A program made the translations under genes and the position numbers. Under the pieces are notes generated by a model. The model was given only the letters and a program-made list of their open reading frames with translations. It was not told where the DNA came from and searched no databases. From Salinibacterium sp. M195 (GTDB lineage Bacteria > Actinomycetota > Actinomycetes > Actinomycetales > Microbacteriaceae), in the NCBI RefSeq assembly GCF_019443965.1, contig NZ_CP040814.1:2480001-2544000 (forward strand): DNA of 64,000 nt. Reading direction: 5' to 3'. Below are positions 16,870 to 25,920 of the stretch, one piece after another. How positions within the stretch are numbered: the stretch's first letter is position 1; each line of letters starts with the position of its first letter.

Positions 16870-16952
16870 ATAAAGAAGCACTCTCGGCGGACTCCAAGCC
16901 AGAATTTTAGGCACACGCGAGCACCGGACCACGGCTGGCAGAGTGCTCCCCG

Positions 16953-18368
16953 CTAAGCCCCAAACGCCGCCGGATGCCGCGAGCCCCACTGGAAGCGCCG
17001 CTCGAGCTGCGCACCGATCGCGAGCAACACATCCTCGCGACCGGGGCTGCCAATGAGCTGCACGCCCATCGGCAGCCCTTCCGCGGTTTCGTGCACGGGA
17101 AGGCTGATCGCGGGCAGGCCGGAGACGTTGACGAAGCTCGTCCACGGTGTGTACTGCACTTGCTTCGCAAAGTTCTCGAAGGCATCCTCGGCATGAAACC
17201 AACCGAGCGGGCGCGGGGTCATGGCCATCGCCGGTGTCAGCACGGCGTCGTAGGTCGAGAACTGGCGGATGACGCTGCGCTCGAACCGAGACAGCGTCGC
17301 GATGGCGACGCCTACGTCGCGCGCGCTCATCCGACGTCCGCTTTCGATGAGCCATTTCGTGAGGGGTTCCACGAGCTCGAGCTGTTCGCCGTCGAGCGGG
17401 ATCCCGGCAGCTCCTGCTTGCCACAGCACCGTGAATGCTTCGGCGTATTCGGGTGAGGGGTCCAGCGCGAAGTCTTCGCTGCCGTGGCCGAGCTGGTCGA
17501 GCGTAGTGCGGGCGAGGGCGAGGGCATCCTGAGCTTCGGACGAGACGCTGATCTCGTAGGTGTCATCCCACGGCGAGGTTGTCATAACGCCGATGTTGAA
17601 GGCGCCCTCACCGCGGATCGCGGCGTTGAGGAAGGCGCCGCCATCCCACGTCGGTGGGCCGACCGAGAACGGCGAGGGGCCAGCGATGCCATCGAGGAGC
17701 AAGGCAGCATCCGCCACCGTGCGAGCCAGCGGCCCGGTCACCGGAAGCTGGCCGAGGCTGCCGAAACCGCTGCCGGAGGGCACTCGACCACGCGAAGGCT
17801 TGAGGCCGACGAGACCGGTCGCGGCGGCGGGGATGCGAATCGAGCCACCGCCGTCCGAGCCCGGCGCGAAAGGCAAGAGCCCCGCCGAAACGGCGACGGC
17901 CGCTCCCCCGCTGCTGCCGCCGGAGCCCAGCGAGGTGTCCCAGGGGTTCACGGCCGGAGCATCCGAGAGCGGCTCAGTGTAGGCGGGAAGGCCGAATTCG
18001 GGGGTCGCGGTCTTGCCGAGACTGATCGCGCCGGCAACATCAAGAACATCGGCAATCTCATCCGACACCTCGGGCACGAAGTCGGCAAAGGCGCGCGTTC
18101 CATAGGCGGTGCGCACTCCGGCGCGGGCCCACAAGTCCTTTTCGCCCGAGGGCAGCCCCCAGAGCGTGGCGGCGCGGGAGCCAGAGGCCTCCAGCTCGCC
18201 AGCACGTTGGCGCGCAGCATCCGGAGTCACGACCGTAAAGGCGCCCAGCTCAGGGTTCAGCCGTTCGATGCGGTCGAGGTAGCACTCCACGAGTTCGCTG
18301 GGCTTCACCTCGCCCGATCGCAAGAGGTGTAGCTGCTCAAGGGCGGTGAGGCGATGAAGTTCTGACAC
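16953..18368 (-). CDS. Amidase signature family amidase
   Basis: 471 residues. The Ser-cisSer-Lys triad is complete: Lys77 in GLPSGEKDLWARAG, Ser152/153 in GSGGSSGGAAVA and nucleophile Ser176 in GSDGGGSIRIPAAA. No signal peptide is seen, so it should act on amides in the cytoplasm. GatA is unlikely because gatB and gatC are not adjacent and the residues after the nucleophile differ. Substrate cannot be told from sequence. It lies upstream of the SIP-domain gene on the same strand, but that gene has its own control site. Confidence 0.93.
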   Translation of the reverse strand: MSELHRLTALEQLHLLRSGEVKPSELVECYLDRIERLNPELGAFTVVTPDAARQRAGELEASGSRAATLWGLPSGEKDLWARAGVRTAYGTRAFADFVPEVSDEIADVLDVAGAISLGKTATPEFGLPAYTEPLSDAPAVNPWDTSLGSGGSSGGAAVAVSAGLLPFAPGSDGGGSIRIPAAATGLVGLKPSRGRVPSGSGFGSLGQLPVTGPLARTVADAALLLDGIAGPSPFSVGPPTWDGGAFLNAAIRGEGAFNIGVMTTSPWDDTYEISVSSEAQDALALARTTLDQLGHGSEDFALDPSPEYAEAFTVLWQAGAAGIPLDGEQLELVEPLTKWLIESGRRMSARDVGVAIATLSRFERSVIRQFSTYDAVLTPAMAMTPRPLGWFHAEDAFENFAKQVQYTPWTSFVNVSGLPAISLPVHETAEGLPMGVQLIGSPGREDVLLAIGAQLERRFQWGSRHPAAFGA

Positions 18369-18387
18369 AGATTCAGCCTAAGGGGGG

Positions 18388-18433
18388 TTGACAACGACCC
18401 GCCATGCTGGTTGGTTAGTTACATCACCAACCA
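18388..18433 (+). promoter_or_regulatory. Promoter region and operator-like inverted repeat of the GntR-ABC operon
   Basis: A consensus -35 TTGACA is at 18388-18393; the -10 is not clear at normal spacing. TGGTTGGT (18408-18415) and ACCAACCA (18426-18433) form a perfect 8-bp inverted repeat around 10 bases. The GntR regulator encoded next is the likely ligand, giving autoregulation. Confidence 0.6.
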
Positions 18434-18501
18434 ACCAACTAGCCGCTGCACTTCTCCACAGCACCGCTAGACCACCACCCGCACTCAGAAAGGAGGCTCA
18501 G

Positions 18502-18861
18502 ATGGATGACTCTCGCCCCATTTTCGCGCAGGTCGCCGAGAACATTGAGAACGACATCATCTCCGGCGCACTGCCCGAAGAAGGCCAGGCCCCCTCGATC
18601 AACGAGTTCGCAGCCTTCTATCGCATCAACCCCGCGACCGCCCTCAAGGGCGTGAACGTTCTCGTCGATGCCGGAATTCTCTACAAGAAACGAGGAATCG
18701 GAATGTTCGTCGCCACCGGCGCTCAAGAACAACTCAAAGGTGCCCGCCGCGAGAACTTCAGCAGCGAGTACGTTCGCCCCCTCTTGGCCGAAGCAGAAAA
18801 GCTCGGCATCAACTCCACGCAACTTACCCAGATGATCGCCAAGGAGGCGAACAACTCATGA
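18502..18861 (+). CDS. GntR-family regulator, YtrA subfamily
   Basis: 119 residues from ATG 18502, which has a near-perfect AAAGGAGG ribosome site. The winged helix (PIFAQVAENIENDIISGAL, INEFAAFYRINPATALKGVNVLVDAGILYKKRGIGMFV) is followed by a tail of only ~45 residues instead of a large effector domain, typical of YtrA regulators. Such proteins control adjacent ABC transporters and often sense cell-envelope stress or antibiotics. Here the ABC ATPase begins within its stop codon (ATGA overlap). Confidence 0.92.
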   Translation: MDDSRPIFAQVAENIENDIISGALPEEGQAPSINEFAAFYRINPATALKGVNVLVDAGILYKKRGIGMFVATGAQEQLKGARRENFSSEYVRPLLAEAEKLGINSTQLTQMIAKEANNS

Positions 18862-19748
18862 CCTCCACCATCGAGGTAACCAACCTCAGCAAGCACTTCG
18901 GCAAAGTGAAAGCCGTCAACGACGTAAGCTTCACGGTCGCCGAGAACAAGATCTACGGCCTCCTCGGTCGCAATGGCGCTGGCAAGACCACCCTCATGCA
19001 GCTACTCACCGGTCAAGAGTTCGCGTCAAGCGGCACGATCTCGCTGTTCGGGCAGGCTCCCGTCGAGAATGCCAAGGTTCTGCAGAACACCTGCTTCATC
19101 AAAGAGAGCCAGCGCTACCCCGAAGACTTCCGCCCCAAGGATGTCTTCAAGACGGCGCCCTGGTTCTTCGCCAACTGGGATCAAGAATTTGCCGATCGCC
19201 TCATCGCAGACTTCCGGCTCCCGCTCAACCGTCGCATCAAGAAGCTCTCTCGCGGCCAGCTCTCCTCCATCGGCGTCATCGTCGGCCTCGCCTCGCGCGC
19301 TCCGCTCACCTTCTTCGATGAGCCCTACCTCGGGTTGGATGCCGTGGCTCGCCAAATCTTCTACGACCGCCTTCTTGAGGACTACGCCAACCACCCGCGC
19401 ACCGTGATTCTCTCCACCCACCTCATTGACGAGGTCAGCAACCTGCTCGAACACGTTCTCGTGATCGATGACGGAATGATGCTGGTCAATGAGGATGCCG
19501 AAACTCTCCGCAACCGCGCCACCAACGTCGTCGGCATGAAAACCGCCGTCGACACGTTCATCGGTAGCCGCGAAGTGCTGCATCGTGATGGCATCGGCGG
19601 GCTTAGCTCCGTGACCGTCGCTGGACTCAGCGAGAGCGAGCGCCGCGATGCCCACGCCGCCGGGCTGGAATTGTCACCGGTGTCGTTGCAGCAGCTCATC
19701 ATCCAACTCACCCGCACCGAAACCAAGGAATTCGAGGCCAGCGCATGA
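18858..19748 (+). CDS. ABC transporter ATP-binding protein (YtrB-like)
   Basis: 296 residues. Walker A is LLGRNGAGKTTLMQLL. The signature is the unusual LSRGQLSSIGVIVGLA in place of LSGGQ. Walker B and D-loop are LTFFDEPYLGLDAVARQ, and the H-loop is LSTHLIDE. About 80 C-terminal residues follow the ATPase core. It would energise the permease encoded next, whose start overlaps by 4 bases. The operon layout GntR-ATPase-permease matches the YtrABC-like envelope-stress exporters. The substrate is not known. Confidence 0.93.
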   Translation: MTSTIEVTNLSKHFGKVKAVNDVSFTVAENKIYGLLGRNGAGKTTLMQLLTGQEFASSGTISLFGQAPVENAKVLQNTCFIKESQRYPEDFRPKDVFKTAPWFFANWDQEFADRLIADFRLPLNRRIKKLSRGQLSSIGVIVGLASRAPLTFFDEPYLGLDAVARQIFYDRLLEDYANHPRTVILSTHLIDEVSNLLEHVLVIDDGMMLVNEDAETLRNRATNVVGMKTAVDTFIGSREVLHRDGIGGLSSVTVAGLSESERRDAHAAGLELSPVSLQQLIIQLTRTETKEFEASA

Positions 19749-20515
19749 CAACCACACCATCGGCTCTCGCCCATCCGGCAAGCCCCCTGAAACGCATCAC
19801 GAATGTGGCCAAGCTGCACTTCGCTAACCCCTGGACAACTCTCGGTCTGCCGTGGATCATTCTCGGCGTGATCTTCGCGGGCTCTCTCACGATCTGGTGG
19901 CTGATTTACTCGGCGCTCTCCCCCGAGCAACGGGTAGGCGCACTCCAAGGCACCGAGTTTGGCGGATCCAGCTTCTTCATTTTCATCTACATGATGGTGG
20001 TGGCGATTCAAGCGATCAGCATTACGTTCCCCTTCGCGCTCGGCTACGGGGTTACGCGCCGCGACTACTATCTGGGCAGCGCGCTCGCCTTTGTGGTTCT
20101 CGCCGTGATCTACACCACGGGCCTCGCCATTCTGGCCGCGATCGAAAAGGCGACGAATGGGTGGGGCATGGGCGGAACCATGTTCGCACCGATCTACTTC
20201 GGTGGATCCGTGCCCGAACGCACGTTCGTGCAGTTCGTGCTGTTCCTGTTCTTCCTCTTCTTCGGATCGGCAATCGCCGCCGTGTGGGTGCGATGGAAAG
20301 CAACAGGCGTCACCGTGTTCTTCATCATTGTCGGGGCACTCCTCGTCGGCTTGATCGCGTTGGCGACCTTCACCGATTCGTGGTTTGCGGTCGGCGACAC
20401 GTTCGTTGATCTCGGCGTGATTGGCGTCGCCAGCTGGAGCCTCGTGCTCACCGCCATCAGCGCTATCGCCGGATTCTTCCTCCTGCGAAGGGCAACTCCG
20501 AGAAACGCGGCGTAG
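19745..20515 (+). CDS. ABC-2-like transporter permease
   Basis: 256 residues with about six membrane helices (for example WTTLGLPWIILGVIFAGSLTIWW, FFIFIYMMVVAIQAISITFPFAL, FVVLAVIYTTGLAILAAI, FVQFVLFLFFLFFGSAIAAVW). It has no periplasmic binding-protein-type EAA loop. It is the membrane partner of the ATPase just upstream. Together they probably export a lipid-like or peptide compound or act as a sensor. The operon ends with a long hairpin 42 bases downstream. Confidence 0.88.
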   Translation: MTTTPSALAHPASPLKRITNVAKLHFANPWTTLGLPWIILGVIFAGSLTIWWLIYSALSPEQRVGALQGTEFGGSSFFIFIYMMVVAIQAISITFPFALGYGVTRRDYYLGSALAFVVLAVIYTTGLAILAAIEKATNGWGMGGTMFAPIYFGGSVPERTFVQFVLFLFFLFFGSAIAAVWVRWKATGVTVFFIIVGALLVGLIALATFTDSWFAVGDTFVDLGVIGVASWSLVLTAISAIAGFFLLRRATPRNAA

Positions 20516-20556
20516 CGCCTCATTCAGCACCGCACAAGCAATCCCCCCCGAAACAC

Positions 20557-20594
20557 GGATGCCCGGCCCTACCCTCGCGGGAGGCCGGGCATCC
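20557..20594. terminator. Strong GC-rich hairpin after the ABC operon
   Basis: GGATGCCCGGCC (20557-20568) pairs perfectly with GGCCGGGCATCC (20583-20594), a 12-bp stem with a 14-base loop, between convergent transcription units. There is no long T tract, as is common for actinobacterial hairpins. Confidence 0.7.
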
Positions 20595-20612
20595 GTTCGT
20601 TCGAGCTCGATT

Positions 20613-20668
20613 CGCGCGCTAGGCGTTCAGGCGCTTAGGCGGCTAGGCGCTTAGGCAGCTTGGCCGCT
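20613..20668. repeat. Degenerate 8-bp tandem repeat
   Basis: From 20621 six successive 8-base units read AGGCGTTC, AGGCGCTT, AGGCGGCT, AGGCGCTT, AGGCAGCT and TGGCCGCT. A degenerate unit CGCGCGCT precedes them at 20613. The last unit overlaps the stop codon of the convergent acetyltransferase gene. The array is short and variable. Confidence 0.7.
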
Positions 20669-21173
20669 ACGCGTCGATCGACTTCTGCATGAGGAAGGTG
20701 CCGATCCAGCGATCAAACTTGAAACCGACGCGTCTGAGGTGCCCGATGGATTCGAAACCCAATTTTGAGTGCAGGTGCACAGATGCTTCGGTGTCCTCAT
20801 CCGAAATGACGGCAATAATTTCGCGGATGCCCACCTGCCTGCCGCGCTCAATAAGTTCGGTGAGCAGCGCACCGCCAACGCCGTGCCCGGTAGCAGCCGG
20901 CGAGAGATAGATCGAGCCCTCGGCCGTGTGCCGGTAGGCAGCTTTGGGGCGCCACGGGAACATCGCGGCATACCCGAGCACACGCTCGTTGTCGTCGACT
21001 GCGACGATGAACGGCAACCCCGACTCCTCAACGGCGGCGCGCTTGGCCGTCATGATCTCGGGAGTGACCTCGACAATGTCGAACGTGACAACCGTTGTGC
21101 TCACATAGTGGCCATAAATTTCGGCGAGCGCCATGTCATCGGCGGCGATGGCGTCTCTGAAGTGGTGTGCCAT
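20667..21173 (-). CDS. GNAT acetyltransferase, phosphinothricin/methionine sulfoximine acetyltransferase-like
   Basis: 168 residues from the ATG at 21173, which has GGGAGC 7 bases upstream; a start at 21185 is possible. The order is typical of the PAT/MddA group: IRDAIAADDMALAEIY-like opening, VVTFDIVEVTPE, then the acetyl-CoA loop region GSIYLSPAATGHGVGGALLTELI and the closing strand KLGFESIGHLRRVGFKFDRW. The enzyme probably N-acetylates phosphinothricin-like or methionine-derived amines, perhaps as detoxification. Substrate is inferred from overall similarity only. Confidence 0.87.
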   Translation of the reverse strand: MAHHFRDAIAADDMALAEIYGHYVSTTVVTFDIVEVTPEIMTAKRAAVEESGLPFIVAVDDNERVLGYAAMFPWRPKAAYRHTAEGSIYLSPAATGHGVGGALLTELIERGRQVGIREIIAVISDEDTEASVHLHSKLGFESIGHLRRVGFKFDRWIGTFLMQKSIDA

Positions 21174-21236
21174 GGCTGCTCCCAAAGAGTGAAGTGGTGA
21201 AGTGGTGACATCGTGACGACTATCGAAGCTCCTATT

Positions 21237-21905
21237 TTATGGGTCGAGCCGCCAGTCAATTTTCCCAGAGCCCTGTTCAGCAAGGTGCGCATTGACGCCG
21301 CTGAACGGTCGGGAGCCAAAGAATCCCCGACGAGCTGAGAGCGGGCTGGGGTGCGCACTCATGATGATCGGGGTATCGCCAAGAAGTGGCGCGACGGATG
21401 CCGCATCCTTGCCCCACAGCACCGCAACGAGTGGTTGCGGCCGGTCCGCGAGCGCCCGGATCGCGTGAGCCGTGACCTCTTCCCAGCCGTGTCGGCGGTG
21501 GGAGCCAGCCTCCCCGGCCCGCACCGTCAGCACCCTGTTGAGGAGCAGCACCCCTTGGCGTTGCCACGCCCTCAGGTCAGGGTGCACGGCGGGCGGGATG
21601 CCGAGGTCGTCGTGCAGTTCCTTGTAAATGTTGGCGAGGCTTCGCGGTAGCGGTCGCACCGCCCGATCGGCCGAGAAAGCAAGCCCCACGGCGTGCCCGG
21701 GCGTCGGATACGGGTCTTGGCCGACGATGAGCACTCGCACGTCATCGAACGGTGTTGTGAACGCCCGCAGTACGGCATCCGGCTCGGGGAGCCAGTCGCG
21801 GCCGGCGGCGGTCTCAGCATCAAGAAATGCCTGAACAGCATCTAATTGTGCCCCTAACGGGTGTAGTGCGCGAGACCACCCAGGGTCGACACTGCTCAAG
21901 TCCAT
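21237..21905 (-). CDS. ung: Uracil-DNA glycosylase, family 1
   Basis: 222 residues. The catalytic water-activating motif is [21 protein letters not shown] with Asp64; the PYP wording (instead of PYH) is usual in actinobacteria. The DNA-intercalation motif [16 protein letters not shown] near the C-terminus completes the enzyme. It removes uracil from DNA at the start of base-excision repair. It is a single-gene unit between the GNAT gene and the divergent MFS transporter. Confidence 0.97.
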   Translation of the reverse strand: MDLSSVDPGWSRALHPLGAQLDAVQAFLDAETAAGRDWLPEPDAVLRAFTTPFDDVRVLIVGQDPYPTPGHAVGLAFSADRAVRPLPRSLANIYKELHDDLGIPPAVHPDLRAWQRQGVLLLNRVLTVRAGEAGSHRRHGWEEVTAHAIRALADRPQPLVAVLWGKDAASVAPLLGDTPIIMSAHPSPLSARRGFFGSRPFSGVNAHLAEQGSGKIDWRLDP

Positions 21906-21949
21906 GTCACTACGCTAATGCGCGCCCTGTCTACCGATAGCATCCGTTC

Positions 21950-23473
21950 ATGTCATTCCTGCGCGGAAAGTCCGGGGCCATCACGGTCGGTCTCATCGGC
22001 TACCTCTTCTTTGTTGAGCTCGTGAGCGGAATCATTCAGGGGTACTACATCCCCCTGATCCCCGACCTGGTCGAGCACTTGGGCATCCGCGATGCAGATT
22101 TCAACTGGTTTGAGGCCGCCCAGCTCTTGCTGAGCGCCATCGTCGTGCCGATTCTGGCGAAGCTCGGCGACATGCACGGCCACAAGCGCATTCTGCTGAT
22201 CTCGACAGTTCTGACGGCCGGCGCCACCTGGTGGTTGGCCTTTACCGGGGACTTCACTAGCTTTCTGATCGCGTGGGCGCTGCAGGGGTTCTACGTCGTG
22301 TGGCTTCCCCTCGAAGTTGCGCTGATTTTTGACCGCGGTCGCGTCACCGGCATGGGCGCATCTCAAACTCGTCGGGCCGCAGGATTTCTTGTAGTAGCTC
22401 TCGAGGCTGGGGCCATCATGGGCGCCCTCGGTGGCGGCCGCATCTTCAAAGCTTTCGGCGAGAACGTGCAGCAGACCCTCATGATCCCCGCCATCGCCGT
22501 CACGATCGTCTTCTTTGTCATCCTGTTCGGCGTTCCCGAATCGAAACCGCTGCCCGGCCGCACCCTCGACTTCTGGGGCTTCGTGATTCTCACCATCGGT
22601 CTGCTGCTCATTACCTCGGGCCTTACGTTCCTGCGCATCAATGGGCCAGACGCGTGGTGGGTGTACCTCGTCATGCTTGCCGGTGTTGCGACCTTTATCC
22701 CCTGGGGCCGTTACGAGCTACGTCAGAAAGACCCCGCCATTGATCTTCGGATGCTGCGCGACCCCAGCATGTGGCCCATCCAACTCACGGCGGGGCTTGT
22801 CGGCATCAGCTTGCTCGGAGCACAGGCACCGCTCGCGACCTTCGCCGGCACCGATCCGATCAACGGCTACGGCCTCGGCATGGAATCGGACGAGATTTCG
22901 TACATCATCGGCGCCTATCTTGTTTCGATGATCGTGGGCGCGCTCCTCTTCCCGATTCTGTCGAAGTGGAAGAGTCCGCGCGTTGCGCTCATCGTGGCCA
23001 CCTTCTTCGTCGCCACGGGCTACCTGATGTTCTTGCCGTTCCACGCCACCGTGCTGAGCGTGTTCCTCAACATGAGCATCGCGGGCCTTGGCTCAGGTGC
23101 GCTCGTGGGCGCGCTGCCTGCTGCCGCCGCCGCGGCTGCCCCGCGCGGCCAGACCGGCATCGCGACCGCTCTGACGAATACCACCAAGACCATTGGTGGC
23201 TCATTCGCCTCGGCGATCTTCGCCATCGTGCTTCTGGCCGGGGCGGCATCCGCCGTCACCGAAACCGCGTCAAGCCTGTTCGGCTACCTGACCGTCTTCA
23301 CGATCTGTGGTGTTGGCGCGCTTGTCGCCGCCGCGCTGTTGTTCTTGGTGCCCAAGTTAGCCTTTGCCGACGTGGTGGATGAGATCGACGAGCTCGTGCC
23401 AACAGTAGGAGCAGACGGCGCTGCGACCGAGAGCGCCAAACCTGCGGCGGCCCCCGGAAAGAGCAACGACTAA
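21950..23473 (+). CDS. MFS transporter
   Basis: 507 residues with 12 to 14 hydrophobic helices. The first cytoplasmic loop has the MFS motif A form LAKLGDMHGHKRILL. The protein has a DHA2-like long layout (for example FWGFVILTIGLLLITSGLTFL and ALVGALPAAAAAAAPRGQTGIATAL). The tail is an Ala/acidic cytoplasmic stretch. Such proton-driven transporters export drugs or metabolites; the substrate is unknown. Its stop overlaps the end of the convergent SDR gene by 4 bases. Confidence 0.9.
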   Translation: MSFLRGKSGAITVGLIGYLFFVELVSGIIQGYYIPLIPDLVEHLGIRDADFNWFEAAQLLLSAIVVPILAKLGDMHGHKRILLISTVLTAGATWWLAFTGDFTSFLIAWALQGFYVVWLPLEVALIFDRGRVTGMGASQTRRAAGFLVVALEAGAIMGALGGGRIFKAFGENVQQTLMIPAIAVTIVFFVILFGVPESKPLPGRTLDFWGFVILTIGLLLITSGLTFLRINGPDAWWVYLVMLAGVATFIPWGRYELRQKDPAIDLRMLRDPSMWPIQLTAGLVGISLLGAQAPLATFAGTDPINGYGLGMESDEISYIIGAYLVSMIVGALLFPILSKWKSPRVALIVATFFVATGYLMFLPFHATVLSVFLNMSIAGLGSGALVGALPAAAAAAAPRGQTGIATALTNTTKTIGGSFASAIFAIVLLAGAASAVTETASSLFGYLTVFTICGVGALVAAALLFLVPKLAFADVVDEIDELVPTVGADGAATESAKPAAAPGKSND

Positions 23474-24243
23474 CGAACCTTCAGCTCGCCGCGGATCATT
23501 TTGAACGGTGCAGCCTGAGCAACCGGCTTAATCGTGACGAGGTCAAGGTTGACGAACGGCGGCAGCTCGAGAGCATGCACGATCGCCTCGGCAATGTCGT
23601 CGGCAACCAGCGGGTCGGGCACATTGTCATAGACGGTGTCGGCCTTGGCCGCATCGCCACCGAAACGAACGAGCGCGAACTCTTCTGTCTTCACCATGCC
23701 GGGAGCAACCTCGATCACTCGGATCGGCTCCCCCGCGAGCTCCAGCCGCAACACAGCGGTGAGCGCGTGCTGAGCGAACTTAGCGGCGTTATACCCGCTG
23801 CCACCCTCATAGGGCACCGAGGCCGCGATTGACGTAATCATGAGGATGCTCGCCGTGTCGCCCTCTACGATAGCTTCGCGCAACAGGGGCAAGAGCGCAC
23901 TGGTAACGCGCTTGGTTCCCACGACGTTGACGTCGAACATCCGGATCCAGTCATCGGCGTCGCTGTCTTCCACGCTAGCGACACCAAGCGCGCCACCCGC
24001 ATTGTTGACGAGGGCATGGATGGGGCCAAGCTCACGCAGGTAGGCGGCGAGCGCCTCGACGTCATCCTGTTTCGTCACGTCGGCAACGAACGTGTCAACC
24101 CCGGTGTCTGCCGCGAGCGCCGCGAGTCGTTCCTCGCGACGCGCAACAGCGACAACGCGCCAGCCGTTAGTAGCGAACCTCCGTGCGGTCGCCTCGCCAA
24201 TGCCTGAGCTTGCTCCGGTAACTACTACTCGCTTGATTGCCAT
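23470..24243 (-). CDS. Short-chain dehydrogenase/reductase (SDR)
   Basis: 257 residues. Classical SDR motifs are in place: VVVTGASSGIGEATAR (nucleotide binding), LVNNAGGALG, and the catalytic Tyr151-x3-Lys155 in SGYNAAKFAQHAL with an upstream Ser. Arg residues after the first beta-strand (VAVARREERL) suggest NADP(H). It resembles the YdfG/serine 3-dehydrogenase group, but the substrate is open. It is convergent with the MFS gene and followed on the same strand by the reductase-TetR pair upstream. Confidence 0.92.
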   Translation of the reverse strand: MAIKRVVVTGASSGIGEATARRFATNGWRVVAVARREERLAALAADTGVDTFVADVTKQDDVEALAAYLRELGPIHALVNNAGGALGVASVEDSDADDWIRMFDVNVVGTKRVTSALLPLLREAIVEGDTASILMITSIAASVPYEGGSGYNAAKFAQHALTAVLRLELAGEPIRVIEVAPGMVKTEEFALVRFGGDAAKADTVYDNVPDPLVADDIAEAIVHALELPPFVNLDLVTIKPVAQAAPFKMIRGELKVR

Positions 24244-24312
24244 GTGTTAAAAGTAGCGGCATCCGGCAGCGGTCAGCCACCGGATGCCGCACTCCCGCTC
24301 TGCGGAAGCGCC

Positions 24313-25305
24313 TTAGCGTTCGTTCGCGACGAGGTATTCGGCTGAAGCCAGAATGGCGTCGGTAGAGGAAATGTAGGTGAAGCCCAAGTCACGCGGGGCA
24401 GCGGAACCTTCAACATCGAGGTTGCGCTGGATGGAGCCGGCGAGCGCCCGCACCGCGGGGTTGAAACGAGCAACAACGTTAACCAGCCAGTCGGGCAGCT
24501 GCCGGGTCGTGATCTTGCGCTCGGGATAGACGTTCTTGAGCACGGCGCTGGCTTCGGCAATCATCATCGCGCCCGCATTCGCCGGGTAGCGTTTGCCGAT
24601 CGCCACCGCGCTGTCGATCGCTGCAACATGCATGCGGGCAACGTCGCGCACGTCCACGATCGGCAGGTTCGATTTAGGATACGCCGGGTCGACACCGCCA
24701 AGAAAGCGCTCAACATAGGCCAAGGAAGTTGCGTAGTGCTCATCCATCGGTGGCCCAAAGACCGCTCCTGGGTTGATCGTCGTGAGCTTCATTTCGGGGT
24801 GCTCGGCCACAAATTCCCACGCTGCCCGTTCTGCCAACGTCTTGGACGCTTCGTAAGCGGTCGTGTCGGGATGCTTCGGGTCTGTCCAGTTCGCCGGCGT
24901 CGAAACATCCATTCGCGGCTTGGCTGAATCTTTGTAGATTGCGGCACAACTGGAGGTGAGGATGACGCGATGCACCCCCGCGGCTTGGGCGGCGCTTAAT
25001 GCCCGGCGCGTGCCTTCAACGGCGGGCCGGATGAGCTCTTGGGGGTCTTGTGGCTCATCGACGGGGAAGGGAGACGCGGTGTGGAGAAGCACATCCACCC
25101 CGACCATCGCCTCCGCCCAGCCCTCATCGGTGAGCAGATCGAGAGACACAAAGCTCAGATCGGCACCCAGGAATAATGCTTCTACCTGAGCCTGTCGCTT
25201 TTCTGAACGAACAGCCGCTTTGACGGAATAGTTTTGCTCCAGCAATTCGCGAACGATGTGTTTTGCAATGAAGCCTGATGCGCCGGTTACGAGCACGGTG
25301 GTCAT
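24313..25305 (-). CDS. NAD(P)-dependent epimerase/dihydroflavonol-4-reductase-like extended SDR
   Basis: 330 residues from ATG 25305, preceded by AGGAGAA. The motif VLVTGASGFIAKHIVRELL is the Rossmann nucleotide site. A catalytic Tyr-Lys pair appears in TTAYEASKTLAERAAW, and the C-terminal half matches the plant-type dihydroflavonol/cinnamoyl-CoA reductase group common in bacteria as aldehyde reductases. The gene follows the TetR gene by 13 bases and is likely co-repressed by it. A role in reducing a toxic aldehyde or ketone is possible but unproven. Confidence 0.88.
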   Translation of the reverse strand: MTTVLVTGASGFIAKHIVRELLEQNYSVKAAVRSEKRQAQVEALFLGADLSFVSLDLLTDEGWAEAMVGVDVLLHTASPFPVDEPQDPQELIRPAVEGTRRALSAAQAAGVHRVILTSSCAAIYKDSAKPRMDVSTPANWTDPKHPDTTAYEASKTLAERAAWEFVAEHPEMKLTTINPGAVFGPPMDEHYATSLAYVERFLGGVDPAYPKSNLPIVDVRDVARMHVAAIDSAVAIGKRYPANAGAMMIAEASAVLKNVYPERKITTRQLPDWLVNVVARFNPAVRALAGSIQRNLDVEGSAAPRDLGFTYISSTDAILASAEYLVANER

Positions 25306-25318
25306 AAGTTCTCCTGAA

Positions 25319-25885
25319 TTAGTTTCTAGCGTGGGTGGCCTGCGAGGCTGGAAGGGTAATGCCGTTCCAGAGCACGGCGAAAGCTCGATCGCCCTGCTCT
25401 GGGGTGAGCGCGCTATCAACGGAAAGTTCGAGCTGACGGATGAATGTCTCCGCCAGGTACTCGTTAGGGAGATCGACAAAAAGGTTCGCGCGCGAGCACT
25501 CCGCGAGCAGGTTGTACAGCGCCCCGAAATGGGCGTCCGCGACCTGTTGCGCCTGAGGACTCACGAGGGCTGCTCCCTTGAGGAGCAGTTTCACTCGGTG
25601 ATGTTCTGGGGAGCCCTTTGCCCACTCCAGCCACCGCCGCCATGCCGCAAAGAACTGCTCACGCGGCGCAGCGTCGTGGGCGAACTCTCCCAGCGCAGCG
25701 GCGAGTTCGTCGGTGAGTTGGAGGTACACCGCGTCGAGCAATATCTGCTTCGAGGAGAAGTAGTTGAAGAGGGTTCCGTTGGAGACGCCAGCGGCAGCAG
25801 CGACCTTTGCCGTGGAGATTCCGATACCATCTCGATCGAAGAGCAGAATGGCGGCATCGATAATCGCCTCTGGTTTGTGCCTCAT
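25319..25885 (-). CDS. TetR-family transcriptional repressor
   Basis: 188 residues. The N-terminal helix-turn-helix is typical (IIDAAILLFDRDGIGISTAKVAAAAGVSNGTLFNYFSSK) and the ligand-binding part is helical. It lies first in an operon with the extended-SDR reductase. A near-perfect 22-bp palindrome sits over its own promoter, so it very likely represses itself and the reductase. The ATG coincides with the predicted transcription start, so the mRNA is probably leaderless. The inducer is unknown. Confidence 0.92.
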   Translation of the reverse strand: MRHKPEAIIDAAILLFDRDGIGISTAKVAAAAGVSNGTLFNYFSSKQILLDAVYLQLTDELAAALGEFAHDAAPREQFFAAWRRWLEWAKGSPEHHRVKLLLKGAALVSPQAQQVADAHFGALYNLLAECSRANLFVDLPNEYLAETFIRQLELSVDSALTPEQGDRAFAVLWNGITLPASQATHARN

Positions 25886-25891
25886 GGTGTA

Positions 25892-25920
25892 ATCGTAGGC
25901 ATTCTAGAGTGACTAGTCAA
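25892..25920 (-). promoter_or_regulatory. Promoter of the tetR-reductase operon
   Basis: On the minus strand -35 TTGACT (25915-25920) and -10 TACGAT (25892-25897) are separated by exactly 17 bases. The -10 ends 6 bases before the ATG, predicting a leaderless transcript. Confidence 0.7.

Noticed and set aside
19382..20530. 382-residue minus-strand open frame
   Set aside because: It is antisense to the ABC ATPase and permease, rich in Glu/Arg/His, with no domain.
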